Counted from the stretch's first letter, positions 40,347 through 49,883 are shown. The stretch is DNA of 64,000 bases from an uncultured Clostridia bacterium (GCA_944376335.1 CALWCH010000001.1:154172-218171), one strand, 5' to 3'. Program-made: numbers and translations. Notes: generated from the sequence alone by a model not told the origin.

Positions 40347-42617
40347 ATGACTAAGAGTAAATTGAGAACGATCACCATCGCGGCGCTGAGCCTTTTGATT
40401 GCGCTGCTTTTGAGCTTGGCGGCTGGCCTCGTCATGCCCCGCTATGCCGCATCGGCCGAGGAGTACAGGCCCTCGAATATCTTCTCTTCGGGCACGAGCA
40501 CGACCATCGGCCCTTCCGAAGAGGGGGAGACGGAGTATCTCGCCTTCTCGCATGCGGGAGACGGTGCGGCTGCATACTTCCGCCGCGACCTTGCCATCAA
40601 GTGGCATGCATCTCAGGAAGAGGCTAGTTATTTCTCCCTCACGCTCGCCTTCCCCGAGGTGAATTTCTCCGAGTACACCATCTCCTTTGAAAGCGAGGAG
40701 GAGAATATCTCCGAAGAGGAGCTTTCCAGTAATTCGCTCGTCTTTGTAAACGGCGAGGACGGGGCAACCGCCCACGTCGTCAATGCCGCGGGCGAGGACG
40801 GCGAAGCGGTCGAGGTCGACCTTTCGGGCGATGTGGAGATCACGTTCGATGAGGCAGATTGCACATACGGCGAATTCTCCGTCTATGTGAACGCTGCGAA
40901 AGTGGGTACGTTCACCAACATCGGCGGGTACTACATGGAGTACATCTCCTCGGCGTCCGACAACCCCAGAACGCCCATCACCTTTGAGGCGACGGAGCTT
41001 TCGGGCGACTCTCAGACGGTCCTCGTCAAGCAGCTCAACGGCCAGTCCTTCGAACTCAACGAGGGCGGCAATGTCGTCGACGATACGGCGCCCGTGCTCG
41101 TTTTGAACAGCGACGTCTATCCCTTCCGTCTCGGGCAGAAGTTCTCGCTTGACTATGAGGCGATCGACGTGTGCGATTCCTCTGTGACCGTCACCCGCGA
41201 GTACTATGTGGCGAAGGCGGGTGAGGACGGCGCATATGCGGCTCCCACCGATGACGACTACGATACGCTGACCACTTCCACCTGGTTCATGCCTTCTGCG
41301 GACAGCGAAGAGGAAGTACAGTACGTCTCCATCCGTTTCACGCTCGATGACGGGCGCGACAATGCCGATGAGACGGAAGAGCCCGTCTATCTCGTCTGGT
41401 ATGCGGCAGAGGGGGCTTCCGTCACCCTCGGCACCGACGACAATGCGACCGACTACATCAAGGTCGACCGTGCGCAGGAGGGCCCCGTCTATAACGGCCT
41501 CACGGCGACGGCGACGACGGTGGACGGCCGTCCTTCGGGCGAGAACGTGAAGGATGCCGATACCGAGGACGCTGACGGCGACGGCGACACCGAGGAGGCG
41601 CTCCTCGACGTGCTCACGGCGCAGTATCAGGAGGCGGCCGACAGGGCCGCGGAGAACGCCAGTGCGGGCGAAGGGGCATACTTCTATCTTCCTTCCCTCC
41701 GCGGGCTCATCTCTTCGCCCTCGTGCGACTACCGCGATCTCACCTTCAACGTCTACTACTATTCGCAGAGTCAGACCGAGGACGATACGGCATCTTCCGC
41801 CGTCTCCCTCGACTACAATGAACTCCGCTTTGAGATCGACGAGCCCGGCCGCTATGTGTTCCGCGTGATCGCAAGCGACAACGCGAGCAACGGCATGAAT
41901 TACTACTACGACGGCCAGCTCGTGAACGTTGCGTCGGGCAACGTGTGGGAGATCGAGGAAATTCCCGAATTCTCCTTCACCGTGGGTTACGACGGCGCGC
42001 GCATCACCGACCCCGAAGAGCAGGAGCTCGGCTACCGTGAGTCGGTGTATGAGCTCGAGGATTTCGAGATCATCGCCGTGCCCGGCTATGAGACGGAATA
42101 TGAGCTCTTCCGCATCGACGAGGACAGCCTTCCCGGAGATTTGAGGAATACGTCCTACTCCTCCCTCGTTTCCAATGCAAAGGAATACTTCGACGGCGAG
42201 TGGGCGCAGTACCTCATTGCCATCCGTCCTTACAACAGCGACGTGACCGAGGACGATCCCCTCTGGGACCGCACGGATAACCGCTATGAGTGGGACAGCG
42301 AGGACCTCACCTTTGTTCCCAACGAGGCGGGCTACTATGTGGTCAAGCTCACCGTGACCGAGCCCTCCATCCCCGGCCGCACCGTGACCGCTTATCAGGT
42401 CATCGACGTGCGCAACCCCATCGACCCGCTCCCCGACGCCACCTACTGGCTGGAGAACAACGTCGCTGCAGTCGTGCTGTTCTGCATCTCGGGCGTGCTG
42501 CTCATCGTGCTTGTCGCACTCTTTGTTATCAAGCCCAAGAAGAGCGTCGATGAAGTGGATGTGAAGTCGCTCAAGGGCACGAAGAAAGATAAGAAGGACG
42601 ACGAGAAGAAAGACTAA
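40347..42617 (+). CDS. Large membrane-anchored surface protein of unknown function
   Basis: A 756-residue protein I do not recognise. It has a signal peptide (hydrophobic about 8-25, likely cleavage AASA before EEYRPS), a long acidic beta-rich outer region with Ig-like stretches (SFELNEGGNVVDDTAPVLVLNS, AGYYVVKLTVTEPSIPGRTVTAYQVIDV), and a C-terminal TM (about 706-728) followed by a Lys/Asp-rich cytoplasmic tail. Many Asp/Glu residues may bind calcium. ATG 40347 has GGAG upstream. An in-frame GTG at 40248, 6 nt past the -10 box, would add 33 residues and is less likely. It is monocistronic. Confidence 0.75.
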   Translation: MTKSKLRTITIAALSLLIALLLSLAAGLVMPRYAASAEEYRPSNIFSSGTSTTIGPSEEGETEYLAFSHAGDGAAAYFRRDLAIKWHASQEEASYFSLTLAFPEVNFSEYTISFESEEENISEEELSSNSLVFVNGEDGATAHVVNAAGEDGEAVEVDLSGDVEITFDEADCTYGEFSVYVNAAKVGTFTNIGGYYMEYISSASDNPRTPITFEATELSGDSQTVLVKQLNGQSFELNEGGNVVDDTAPVLVLNSDVYPFRLGQKFSLDYEAIDVCDSSVTVTREYYVAKAGEDGAYAAPTDDDYDTLTTSTWFMPSADSEEEVQYVSIRFTLDDGRDNADETEEPVYLVWYAAEGASVTLGTDDNATDYIKVDRAQEGPVYNGLTATATTVDGRPSGENVKDADTEDADGDGDTEEALLDVLTAQYQEAADRAAENASAGEGAYFYLPSLRGLISSPSCDYRDLTFNVYYYSQSQTEDDTASSAVSLDYNELRFEIDEPGRYVFRVIASDNASNGMNYYYDGQLVNVASGNVWEIEEIPEFSFTVGYDGARITDPEEQELGYRESVYELEDFEIIAVPGYETEYELFRIDEDSLPGDLRNTSYSSLVSNAKEYFDGEWAQYLIAIRPYNSDVTEDDPLWDRTDNRYEWDSEDLTFVPNEAGYYVVKLTVTEPSIPGRTVTAYQVIDVRNPIDPLPDATYWLENNVAAVVLFCISGVLLIVLVALFVIKPKKSVDEVDVKSLKGTKKDKKDDEKKD

Positions 42618-42643
42618 GTTTGAGGACTCATCAATTGTAAATA

Positions 42644-42717
42644 GAGAGGGAACGGAGTTTTGACTCCGTTCCCTCTCCGTTTGGGGCGGCGGCGCACAGT
42701 TTGTGCGCCGCCGCCCG
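42644..42717 (+). terminator. Two consecutive hairpins after the surface protein gene
   Basis: The first is AGAGGGAACGGAGT (42644-42657) with ACTCCGTTCCCTCT (42663-42676). The second is a 15-bp GC-only type stem around GTT near 42684-42716. T-runs are weak. Confidence 0.65.
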
Positions 42718-42816
42718 CCCCTATTGCGGCAGCGTTCGGGAAGCGGCGGGCAGAGGCGGGACCGTCCGCGCATAAAAATGACGGGGCGGGGCAAACTGCA
42801 TGGCAGGAGGTATCCG

Positions 42817-43062
42817 ATGGTCATAGCAAATCTCATCTCTTATATTTTAGTGCTTGTCGGGGCGCTCAACTGGGGCATCTACGGGCTGTTCGACTTCAAT
42901 TTGGTGTCGGCGGTCTTTCAGGGCCCCAGGACGGTGGGCTCCATCGTCGTCTATTCGCTCATCGCGGTGGCGGCGATCTGGCTCATCATCTCGCCCATCA
43001 TCACGAACGGGATGCTCAAACTGCAGGGCGACCGTGTGGCGCGCGAACAGCATCACGCCTGA
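42817..43062 (+). CDS. DUF378 small membrane protein
   Basis: An 81-residue protein with two TM segments (about 5-25 and 43-62). The family signature LVGALNWGIYGLFDFNLVSAVF identifies DUF378 (YuzA-like), whose function is unknown. ATG 42817 follows AGGAGG with 6 nt spacing; the longer in-frame upstream sequence is arginine-rich and noncoding-like. A terminator follows before feoA. Confidence 0.85.
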   Translation: MVIANLISYILVLVGALNWGIYGLFDFNLVSAVFQGPRTVGSIVVYSLIAVAAIWLIISPIITNGMLKLQGDRVAREQHHA

Positions 43063-43083
43063 AAGGGCAGTTTACAAGCAAAT

Positions 43084-43122
43084 ATGCGGGGAGGAATAAT
43101 TTGCGTTCCCCCCGCATTTTTT
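43084..43122 (+). terminator. Terminator between the DUF378 gene and feoA
   Basis: ATGCGGGG (43084-43091) pairs with CCCCGCAT (43110-43117), ending in six T. Confidence 0.82.
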
Positions 43123-43156
43123 ATTGCAAAACGCCCTTGCGGGCGGGGGAGGGGAG

Positions 43157-43378
43157 ATGCGGCTTTCGGACGGTACGGCGGGCACAAGGGGGCGCGTGAC
43201 GGCGCTTACGGGGGAAGAGGCGCTGCGTTCCCGTCTTGCGGCGCTCGGGGTGAGGACAGGGGAGCAGGTCGGGCTCTTGAAGGTCTCCCCCCTGAAGCGC
43301 ACCTTTCTTGTAAGGACAAGGGAGAGCGTGTTTGCGCTCTCGCGGGAGGCGGCGGAGTGCATCGAGGTGGAAGGGTGA
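43157..43378 (+). CDS. feoA: Ferrous iron transport protein A
   Basis: A 73-residue SH3-like FeoA. It has RGRVTALTGEEALRSRLAALGVRTGEQVGLLKVSPL and a final VFALSREAAECIEV, as in the family. It is thought to bind and modulate the FeoB transporter at the membrane. ATG 43157 has GGGGAG directly upstream. Its stop overlaps the feoB GTG by 4 nt. Confidence 0.9.
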   Translation: MRLSDGTAGTRGRVTALTGEEALRSRLAALGVRTGEQVGLLKVSPLKRTFLVRTRESVFALSREAAECIEVEG

Positions 43379-45168
43379 GACAATTGCTGCTTTTGGGCAA
43401 TCCCAATGCGGGCAAGAGCACGCTTTTTAACGCGCTGACGGGCGGGCATGCGCGCGTCGGCAACTGGCACGGCGTGACGGTGACGGCGCTTGAGGGCGAG
43501 GCTTCGCTCGGGGGCAGGCGGGTGACGGTGTGCGATCTGCCCGGGGTGTATGCGGCAGAAGGCCTCAGTATGGAGGAGCGCGCCGCGTGTGCGTACATAG
43601 AGGGGCACCCCGAGGCGGTCGTCTGCCTCGTTGCGGAATGCGGGGCGCTTGAGAGGGCGCTGGCGCTCGGGGAGGCGCTTGCCGAGGGGAGAAGGGCGGT
43701 GCTCGTCCTCACCAAAAGGAGACAGTTTGAAAGACGGGGCGGGAGAGCGGATGCGGGCGGGCTTCAACGGCTGCTCGGCATTCCCGTGCTCGATGCGGAG
43801 GGGCTTTCGCCGCGCGCTCTCAAAGAGAGAATGGGGGAGGCGGTTGGCCGTTCTTCGCCCTTTCAAGCGCCGAAGGGGGCGCTTGCAGAGGCGGTCTATC
43901 GGCCCGCAGAGGCGAGACTGACAAAGCTCGACAGGGTGCTATTAAACCCGCTTGGGGCGGCGGTGACGTTTGTTCTGCTGCTGGCGGGGGCGTTCTTTCT
44001 CACCTTCTCGCCGTATGGCATTGGCGGGTATTTGAAGGGGCTTATCGAAGCGCTCTTTTCGGAAGAATTGTATGCGCTTTCGCAGCGCATCCCTTCGCCC
44101 GTTCTGCGCTCCTTCGTGGGGGATGCGATCTGTAAGAGCATCGGGGGCGTGCTGTGCTTTTTGCCGCAGATCGGGATGCTCTTTTTGTTCCTCACCCTGC
44201 TTGAAGAGAGCGGGCTTCTATCCCGCCTCGCCTTTTGGACGGACGGCACTCTGCAGAGGGTGGGGTTGAGCGGACGGGCGGTGTTTTCCCTCTTGATGGG
44301 TTTCGGGTGCACGGCGGCGGCCGTCCTCTCGACGCGCGGCCTCGAGGACAGGAAGATGCAGCGGCGGGTCATTCTCGCCCTTCCCTATCTCTCGTGCAGT
44401 GCAAAGCTGCCCGTCTACCTTACGCTGGCGGCCTCCTTCTTCGAGAATGCGTTTTTGGCTGCCGTCCTTCTGTATGGGCTCGGGGTGGGGCTGGCGTTTT
44501 TGGTGCTCGTGCTGTTGGGGGGAGAAAAGCCCGCGCCCTTTGTGCTCGAATTTGCGCCGCTGCAGCTGCCCGATGCGAAAACCACCCTGAAAGCCTTGTG
44601 TTTTCAGCTCAAACAGTTTATAATAAAGCTCGGGACGGTCATTCTCGCCTTCTTTGTCCTCTCGTGGCTGCTGTCGTCCTTCGACTTTTCGCTGCGGTTC
44701 TGCTCGGCGGAGGAGAGCATGCTGGCTTCCCTCTGCGGCGGCCTCAGTTGGCTGTTTGCGCCCATCGGCATGGGGGACTGGCGCATTGCGTATGCCGCGC
44801 TCTCGGGGCTTGTCGCCAAGGAGAATGTGGCGGGCGCGCTGGAGCTCTTTTTCCCCGCTTTTCCCTTTGGGGCAAGGAGCGCGTTTGCGCTCGCCGTGTT
44901 TGTGCTCACGTCTTCGCCCTGCGTCTCGGCGATCGCCGCCTCCTGCAGGGAGGTGGGGCTCGGGCGGGCTTTGGCTTACGCCGCCCTGCAGACGGGTTCG
45001 GCGCTCATATTAAGTTACTTCGTCTACTTTCTCACGGGCGAGGGGTGGGGCATCGCGCTGCCGCTCGTCTTGCTCGCTATTCTACTCTTGTGCTTTTGGA
45101 GGTCGCTCCGTGCGGGAATACACCGTTACCGAGGAAAGCTCGCTCAAAAATTTCACCGACGCGCATGA
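43375..45168 (+). CDS. feoB: Ferrous iron transporter FeoB, divergent short form
   Basis: A 597-residue GTPase-coupled Fe(II) transporter. The G domain has G1 GNPNAGKST, G2 around GNWHGVTVT, and G3 DLPG. The G4 position reads LTKRRQ instead of N-x-x-D, so guanine selection may be altered. The membrane part (from about 185) keeps the Gate motifs in modified form: FGCTAAAVLSTR for the usual GCNVPAI, and LPYLSCSAKLPVY. It is shorter than typical 650-770-residue FeoB. GTG 43375 couples to feoA. The end overlaps the pseudouridine synthase gene by 59 nt. Confidence 0.88.
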   Translation: MRQLLLLGNPNAGKSTLFNALTGGHARVGNWHGVTVTALEGEASLGGRRVTVCDLPGVYAAEGLSMEERAACAYIEGHPEAVVCLVAECGALERALALGEALAEGRRAVLVLTKRRQFERRGGRADAGGLQRLLGIPVLDAEGLSPRALKERMGEAVGRSSPFQAPKGALAEAVYRPAEARLTKLDRVLLNPLGAAVTFVLLLAGAFFLTFSPYGIGGYLKGLIEALFSEELYALSQRIPSPVLRSFVGDAICKSIGGVLCFLPQIGMLFLFLTLLEESGLLSRLAFWTDGTLQRVGLSGRAVFSLLMGFGCTAAAVLSTRGLEDRKMQRRVILALPYLSCSAKLPVYLTLAASFFENAFLAAVLLYGLGVGLAFLVLVLLGGEKPAPFVLEFAPLQLPDAKTTLKALCFQLKQFIIKLGTVILAFFVLSWLLSSFDFSLRFCSAEESMLASLCGGLSWLFAPIGMGDWRIAYAALSGLVAKENVAGALELFFPAFPFGARSAFALAVFVLTSSPCVSAIAASCREVGLGRALAYAALQTGSALILSYFVYFLTGEGWGIALPLVLLAILLLCFWRSLRAGIHRYRGKLAQKFHRRA

Positions 45169-45922
45169 CGCGCAGGCGTCCTTTGCCTTTCGCGCCCTCT
45201 TAAAGCGGCGGGATATCCGCGTCAACGGAAAAAAGACGGGGGAAGATGTGTCCCTGCGTGCGGGGGACAGGGTGCAGTACTTTCTTTCGCCCGCCGAGGA
45301 AGGGCGCACCGCCTTTACGATCCTCTATGAGGATGAGGACGTCGTCGTTGTTGACAAGGAGAGCGGCGTAAATTCCGAGGCCGTGTTCGAAGCGCTTTCA
45401 AAGGCGGGGGCGTGCTATTTCCTGCACCGGCTGGACAGGAACACCGAGGGTGTTATGATCTTTGCAAAGACGCGGGCGGCGGCGGATGAGCTCCTTCTCG
45501 CCTTCCGCGAGCGGAGAGCGGAGAAGCACTATCTCGCCCTCGTGAAGGGGCGTTTTGCGGAAAGGCACGCCGTCCTGCATGCCTATCTCAAAAAGGACGC
45601 TGCGGCCTCGCGCGTGCGCGTTTCGATGCGGAGAGAGGGGGAGCCCATCACGACGGAGTACCGCGTCTTAAAGGAAGGGGAGGGCGTGAGTTTACTTGAC
45701 ATCACCCTGCACACGGGCAAGACGCACCAGATCCGCGCGCACCTTGCCTATTTGGGGCACCCCGTCCTCGGGGATACCAAGTACGGCGAGAAAGCCCTGA
45801 ACGAGAGGCTGCACCTCACGCGGCAGAGGCTGCTTGCAAAGCGCCTGTGCTTTACGGGGCTGAAGGGGCTCGCCCGCCTCAACGGGAAGGAGTTCTGCTC
45901 GCACAAGTCCATGGACCTTTGA
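45110..45922 (+). CDS. RluA-family pseudouridine synthase with S4-like N-terminus
   Basis: A 270-residue pseudouridine synthase of the RluC/D type. An S4-like RNA-binding start (FRALLKRRDIRVNGKKTGEDVSLRAGDRVQYF) precedes the catalytic domain with FLHRLDRNTEG holding the nucleophilic aspartate, then EKHYLALVKG, DITLHTGKTHQIRAHLAYLGHP, and GDTKYG. GTG 45110 is supported by GGAGGT 7 nt upstream, placing the start inside feoB. Its modified site is not determinable; 23S rRNA is usual. Confidence 0.9.
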   Translation: MREYTVTEESSLKNFTDAHDAQASFAFRALLKRRDIRVNGKKTGEDVSLRAGDRVQYFLSPAEEGRTAFTILYEDEDVVVVDKESGVNSEAVFEALSKAGACYFLHRLDRNTEGVMIFAKTRAAADELLLAFRERRAEKHYLALVKGRFAERHAVLHAYLKKDAAASRVRVSMRREGEPITTEYRVLKEGEGVSLLDITLHTGKTHQIRAHLAYLGHPVLGDTKYGEKALNERLHLTRQRLLAKRLCFTGLKGLARLNGKEFCSHKSMDL

Positions 45923-45950
45923 AGGGCGCCGAAAGGCGCTCTCCTTTTGT
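45922..45950 (+). terminator. Terminator after feoAB-pseudouridine synthase
   Basis: GGGCGCC pairs with GGCGCTC around GAAA, followed by TCCTTTTG. Confidence 0.65.
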
Positions 45951-46038
45951 AAAAAAGCGCGGAAAAGTGAGAAAATTTACATGTGTAAATGAGATTTTAC
46001 AATTTTTTACGTTTTTGTTACAAATCCATGAAAAACAA

Positions 46039-46068
46039 GTGACAAGTGGGTGCTATAATTGCTATAAT
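46039..46068 (+). promoter_or_regulatory. Promoter of the phosphate-transport operon
   Basis: GTGACA (46039-46044), 18 nt, TATAAT (46063-46068). A second TATAAT at 46054 overlaps. The region 45951-46134 is AT-rich and has no gene; a Pho-box could not be singled out. Confidence 0.55.
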
Positions 46069-46134
46069 AAACATAATGGGAAAACGATCGACCCCTGAAA
46101 AATTTTACGTTACAGAGTACGAAGGAGAAGTACG

Positions 46135-47805
46135 GTGATCGAAATCATTGAAACCATTATGTTGCTCCTGGGCGGCCTCGGCGCCTTCCTTGCCGGCATG
46201 GAGATCATGTCGGACAGCATGTCCCGCCTCGCCCACGGAGAGCTGAGGCGCATGCTCAACAAGACGGCGGGCAACCGCTTTGCGGGCGTCGGCATCGGCG
46301 CAGCCGTCACGATGATCATTCAGAGCTCGTCGGCAACGACGGTCATGGTCGTCGGCCTCGTGAATGCGGGCATTCTGACGCTCTTCCAGGCGACTTCCAT
46401 CATCATGGGCGCCAACATCGGTACCACCATCACGGCGTGGATCGCCTCGCTGGGCAGCCTCGACGTGTCGGTGTTCCTGCTCCTGTTTGCCGTCGTGGGC
46501 GTGTTCATGAACATGCTCTCGAAAAGGGAGAAGGTCAAGCTCATCGGCAACACCTTAACGGGTATCGGCCTCGTGTTTGTCGGCCTCAACGTCATGTCGA
46601 CCGCGATGGACCCCGACCTTCATCCCGAACTCATGGGCGTCCTAGAAGAGGCGCTCGCCGTCGTTCAAAATCCCTTCCTGCTTCTGCTCATCGGCGCTGT
46701 GGCGACGGGCATCATCCAGTCCTCCTCGGCCGTCACGAGTATTGTCGTCGTGCTTGCAACGAGCGGCGTGCTCATCGGCGGCACGGGCGACGGCGTGTAT
46801 TACGTCGTCATCGGTTCCAACATCGGCACCTGCGTGACGGCGCTCTTGTCCTCGATCGGCGCGCAGTCGAATGCAAGAAGGGCTGCCGTCATCCACCTTC
46901 TCTTCAACTGCTTCGGCGCCATCATCTTCACCACCTTCCTGCTCATATGGGGCGCGTTCGGCACGTCCTTCCAGGATACCGTCTTAAACGTCATCTTCCC
47001 CGAGAACTACCAGTTCCAGATCGCCTTCTTCCACACGCTCTTCAACGTGACGTGTACCATCCTGTTCCTGCCCTTCATCAAGTGCTTCGTGTGGCTTGCG
47101 AACCACATCGTGCCCGAGAAGAAGGGGGCGGGGAAAGCGGCGGAGGAGCTGCTCACCGAGCCCGACGAGCGTTTACTCCGCAATCCTTCCGTCGGTCTTG
47201 CGTATCTCTATCAGGAGACGGGCAAGCTCTTCGGCTACTCCAAGGCGACGCTGGATGAGGCGTTCAATGCCTTCTTAAAGAAGGATATGTCGGTGACGAA
47301 GGACGTCAACGACCGCAATGTGGAGATCGCGCAGATGAGCAAGCAGGAAGTTGCCTACCTTGTAAAACTCTCTGCAAACTCCCTCGTGATGGAGGAAGAA
47401 AAGACCATCTCTTCGCTCCATTACGTTTTAAACGACATCGTGCGTATCGGCGAACTTGCCGACAACGTCACCAAATATACCGGGCATTATGTGAACGACG
47501 GCCTGCACTTCTCTTCCGAATTCTTGGAGATGCTCAAAGGCATGTACGAGAAGATCGAAAAGCTCTACTCGCTCTCTTTAGAGGCGTTTACCAACAAGGA
47601 CTTCTTGAAGCTCCGCGAAGTGGACGCCGTCGAGGATGAGATCGACAACGAACGCCGCCGCCTTGTCTCGACGCACATCCAGCGCCTCAACGAGGGCAGG
47701 TGCCAGCCGCAGAACTCGAGCATCTTCATCAACCTTGTCGGGAACCTCGAGCGTGCCGCCGACCACATCACATACATTGCCCATTCCATCGAACAAAATC
47801 AGTGA
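46135..47805 (+). CDS. Na/Pi cotransporter family protein with PhoU-like C-terminal domain
   Basis: A 556-residue sodium-phosphate cotransporter (NptA/YjbB type). Two inverted QSSSA repeats typify the family: MIIQSSSATTVMVVGLVNAG and GIIQSSSAVTSIVVVLAT. They lie in a membrane part with about eight helices (1-330). The cytoplasmic C-terminal half (about 350-556) is helical and PhoU-like, ending in RAADHITYIAHSIEQ. GTG 46135 has AAGGAGAA upstream. Downstream are a response regulator and histidine kinase, so phosphate control is likely. Confidence 0.92.
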   Translation: MIEIIETIMLLLGGLGAFLAGMEIMSDSMSRLAHGELRRMLNKTAGNRFAGVGIGAAVTMIIQSSSATTVMVVGLVNAGILTLFQATSIIMGANIGTTITAWIASLGSLDVSVFLLLFAVVGVFMNMLSKREKVKLIGNTLTGIGLVFVGLNVMSTAMDPDLHPELMGVLEEALAVVQNPFLLLLIGAVATGIIQSSSAVTSIVVVLATSGVLIGGTGDGVYYVVIGSNIGTCVTALLSSIGAQSNARRAAVIHLLFNCFGAIIFTTFLLIWGAFGTSFQDTVLNVIFPENYQFQIAFFHTLFNVTCTILFLPFIKCFVWLANHIVPEKKGAGKAAEELLTEPDERLLRNPSVGLAYLYQETGKLFGYSKATLDEAFNAFLKKDMSVTKDVNDRNVEIAQMSKQEVAYLVKLSANSLVMEEEKTISSLHYVLNDIVRIGELADNVTKYTGHYVNDGLHFSSEFLEMLKGMYEKIEKLYSLSLEAFTNKDFLKLREVDAVEDEIDNERRRLVSTHIQRLNEGRCQPQNSSIFINLVGNLERAADHITYIAHSIEQNQ

Positions 47806-47837
47806 CGCCCGTAGTTTAGGCGTCTTGGAGGGGTAAC

Positions 47838-48488
47838 GTGACAAATAAAGTCTATCTTCTTGAAGACGACAGGAGCATCTGCGAGCTCGTCAAGTGCACC
47901 TTGGAGCTGAGCAGCATCGACTGTGAGTACTTTACGACCGTCAAGGAATTTAACGAGGCAATGGAGCGGAGAGTGCCCGAAGTGGCGCTTTTAGACATCA
48001 TGCTCACGGACGGCGACGGGGTGGAGGTCTTGAAACAGGTCAAGGCAAGGCACCCCGAAGTGAGCGTCATCATGCTCTCGGCGCTCTCCAAGGAGACGGA
48101 CAAGGTGCGGGGCCTCAACGCGGGCGCGGACGACTACATCGCCAAGCCCTTCGGCGTTTTGGAGCTCGTCGCGCGGGTGAATGCCGCCCTTCGCCGCACC
48201 TCCAAGTTCTCCGTCCTCAAGGTGGGGGAGCTTGAAATGAACTTCGACAACATGACCGTCGTCTACCGCGGGAAGCCCTTGACTCTCAACAACAAGGAGT
48301 TTCAGCTTTTGAAGTACTGCGCCGCCAACGAGGGGAAGGTGCTCACGCGCGACACCCTTCTCACCGAGGTGTGGGGGTACGACGACGGCGAGACGCGCAC
48401 GCTCGACAATCACGTTGCCCGCCTGAGAAAGCTGGGGCTCAATTTCGAGACGGTGTTCGGCGTCGGATACCGCTTTATCGCGGGCTGA
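47838..48488 (+). CDS. OmpR/PhoB-type response regulator
   Basis: A 216-residue two-domain regulator. The receiver has acidic pair E9-D10-D11, phosphoacceptor D53 in ALLDIMLTDGDG, and K in YIAKPFG. The winged-helix DNA-binding domain (about 125-216) contains LNNKEFQLLKYCAANEGKVLTRDTLL, TRTLDNHVARLRKL, and VFGVGYRF. GTG 47838 follows GGAGGGG. It lies between the phosphate transporter and its kinase in one operon, suggesting a PhoB-like job. Confidence 0.9.
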   Translation: MTNKVYLLEDDRSICELVKCTLELSSIDCEYFTTVKEFNEAMERRVPEVALLDIMLTDGDGVEVLKQVKARHPEVSVIMLSALSKETDKVRGLNAGADDYIAKPFGVLELVARVNAALRRTSKFSVLKVGELEMNFDNMTVVYRGKPLTLNNKEFQLLKYCAANEGKVLTRDTLLTEVWGYDDGETRTLDNHVARLRKLGLNFETVFGVGYRFIAG

Positions 48489-48502
48489 AAAGAGGAAAGA
48501 CG

Positions 48503-49858
48503 ATGAAAAAACGTATCCTTTGGACGGGAGTGCTGATCAGTGCGATCGCACTCATCGTCTTTTCTTTTATCTCTGCAGAGCTCTACTACAAGAGAAGCCT
48601 CCGCTATACCGAGGACGATCTCAAGATGTATATGGAGCGCTTCGACAGCTCGCTCACCGTTAACGGGCTGACGGAGGAATACGCCCGCGCGCTCTCCGAC
48701 GAGCTGTTCGGGGCGCGCATCACCTTTCTGAACGAAAACGGCGATCTCATCTGTGATACAGTGGACGAGGACGCGGAGTCGCGTGCGGACCGCCCCGAGG
48801 TGCGGGAAGCCATGCGGGAAGGGGAGGGGTTTGATGCACGGCAGTCTTCGACGCTCCGCATCGACTACTCCTACTACTGCCGCCAATTTCAGGGCGGGGC
48901 GTATTATGTGCGCATCGCCATCCCCACGCAGTCGCTCATGGACGTGTATTTGAGCTCCTTTCCCGTCGTGTTCACCTTTCTTTTGTTAGATCTCGCGGGG
49001 TGCGTGCTCGTGACGTACCTCTTTACGAGCTTTATTCTAAAGCCCGTTGAGGTCCTCGTGATGGACGCGGCGCGGGGGAAGCGCATCAAGGCGGACTGCC
49101 CCGAGCTGGAGACGCTCGCAAACCTCATGAACCGCATGAACGACGACGCGAAATTGCAGATGGAGCGCATTGCGGAGGAGAAGGAGCTCGTCGTCAAGGC
49201 GCAGCAATCGAAAAACGACTTCATCGCCAACATCACGCACGAGATGAACACGCCGCTCACGTCAATCAAGGGGTTTGCAGAGCTTTTGGCGGCGGGGGCG
49301 CTCACGGGGGAGGCGGCGCAGCGCGCGGCGCAGACCGTGCTGCATCAGAGCGAGCGGCTCACCAACCTCGTCGCCTCCATCATCAACTACAACGAGATCG
49401 ACAGCGACGATCTGCCCACCTACGAAGTCAATGCCTCCAAGGTCGCTTTGGAGCTTCTAGAGACGCTGGCGCCCGCCATACAGGAGCGGCACATCACCCT
49501 CTATACGCACATCGACGAGGACGTGCTCTTGGAGAGCCGTCAGGAGCGCGTGACGGAGATCTTCGGCAACCTGATAAGAAACGCCATCCGCTATAACCGC
49601 GACGGGGGCACGCTCACCGTGGCGCTCACGAGGACGGAGTTTTCCGTCGAGGACACGGGCATCGGCATTGCCAAGGAGAATTTGGAGCGCATCTTCGACA
49701 GGTTCTTCACCGTCGACAAGTCGCACAGCGGCAAGGGCGGCGGCTTCGGGCTGGGGCTGTCCGTCGTGAGAAAGCTGTGCAGGAAAGCGGGCTGGTGGAT
49801 CAGCGTGGAGAGCGAAGTGGGCAAGGGCTCCAAGTTTACCGTCACCTTCACGCGATAA
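48503..49858 (+). CDS. Sensor histidine kinase, PhoR-like
   Basis: A 451-residue membrane kinase. TM1 is about 8-28, an outer sensor loop is about 29-155, and TM2 is about 158-182. A HisKA domain with the phosphorylated H246 in FIANITHEMNTPLTSIKGF follows. The ATPase domain has N-box EIFGNLIRNAIRYN, G1 VEDTGIGIAKENLERIF, and G2 GGGFGLGLSVV. ATG 48503 is preceded by AGAGGAAAG; an upstream in-frame start within the regulator gene is rejected. It pairs with the adjacent regulator. Confidence 0.92.
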   Translation: MKKRILWTGVLISAIALIVFSFISAELYYKRSLRYTEDDLKMYMERFDSSLTVNGLTEEYARALSDELFGARITFLNENGDLICDTVDEDAESRADRPEVREAMREGEGFDARQSSTLRIDYSYYCRQFQGGAYYVRIAIPTQSLMDVYLSSFPVVFTFLLLDLAGCVLVTYLFTSFILKPVEVLVMDAARGKRIKADCPELETLANLMNRMNDDAKLQMERIAEEKELVVKAQQSKNDFIANITHEMNTPLTSIKGFAELLAAGALTGEAAQRAAQTVLHQSERLTNLVASIINYNEIDSDDLPTYEVNASKVALELLETLAPAIQERHITLYTHIDEDVLLESRQERVTEIFGNLIRNAIRYNRDGGTLTVALTRTEFSVEDTGIGIAKENLERIFDRFFTVDKSHSGKGGGFGLGLSVVRKLCRKAGWWISVESEVGKGSKFTVTFTR

Positions 49859-49883
49859 AAGCGTTCGAACAAACAAAAACTTC

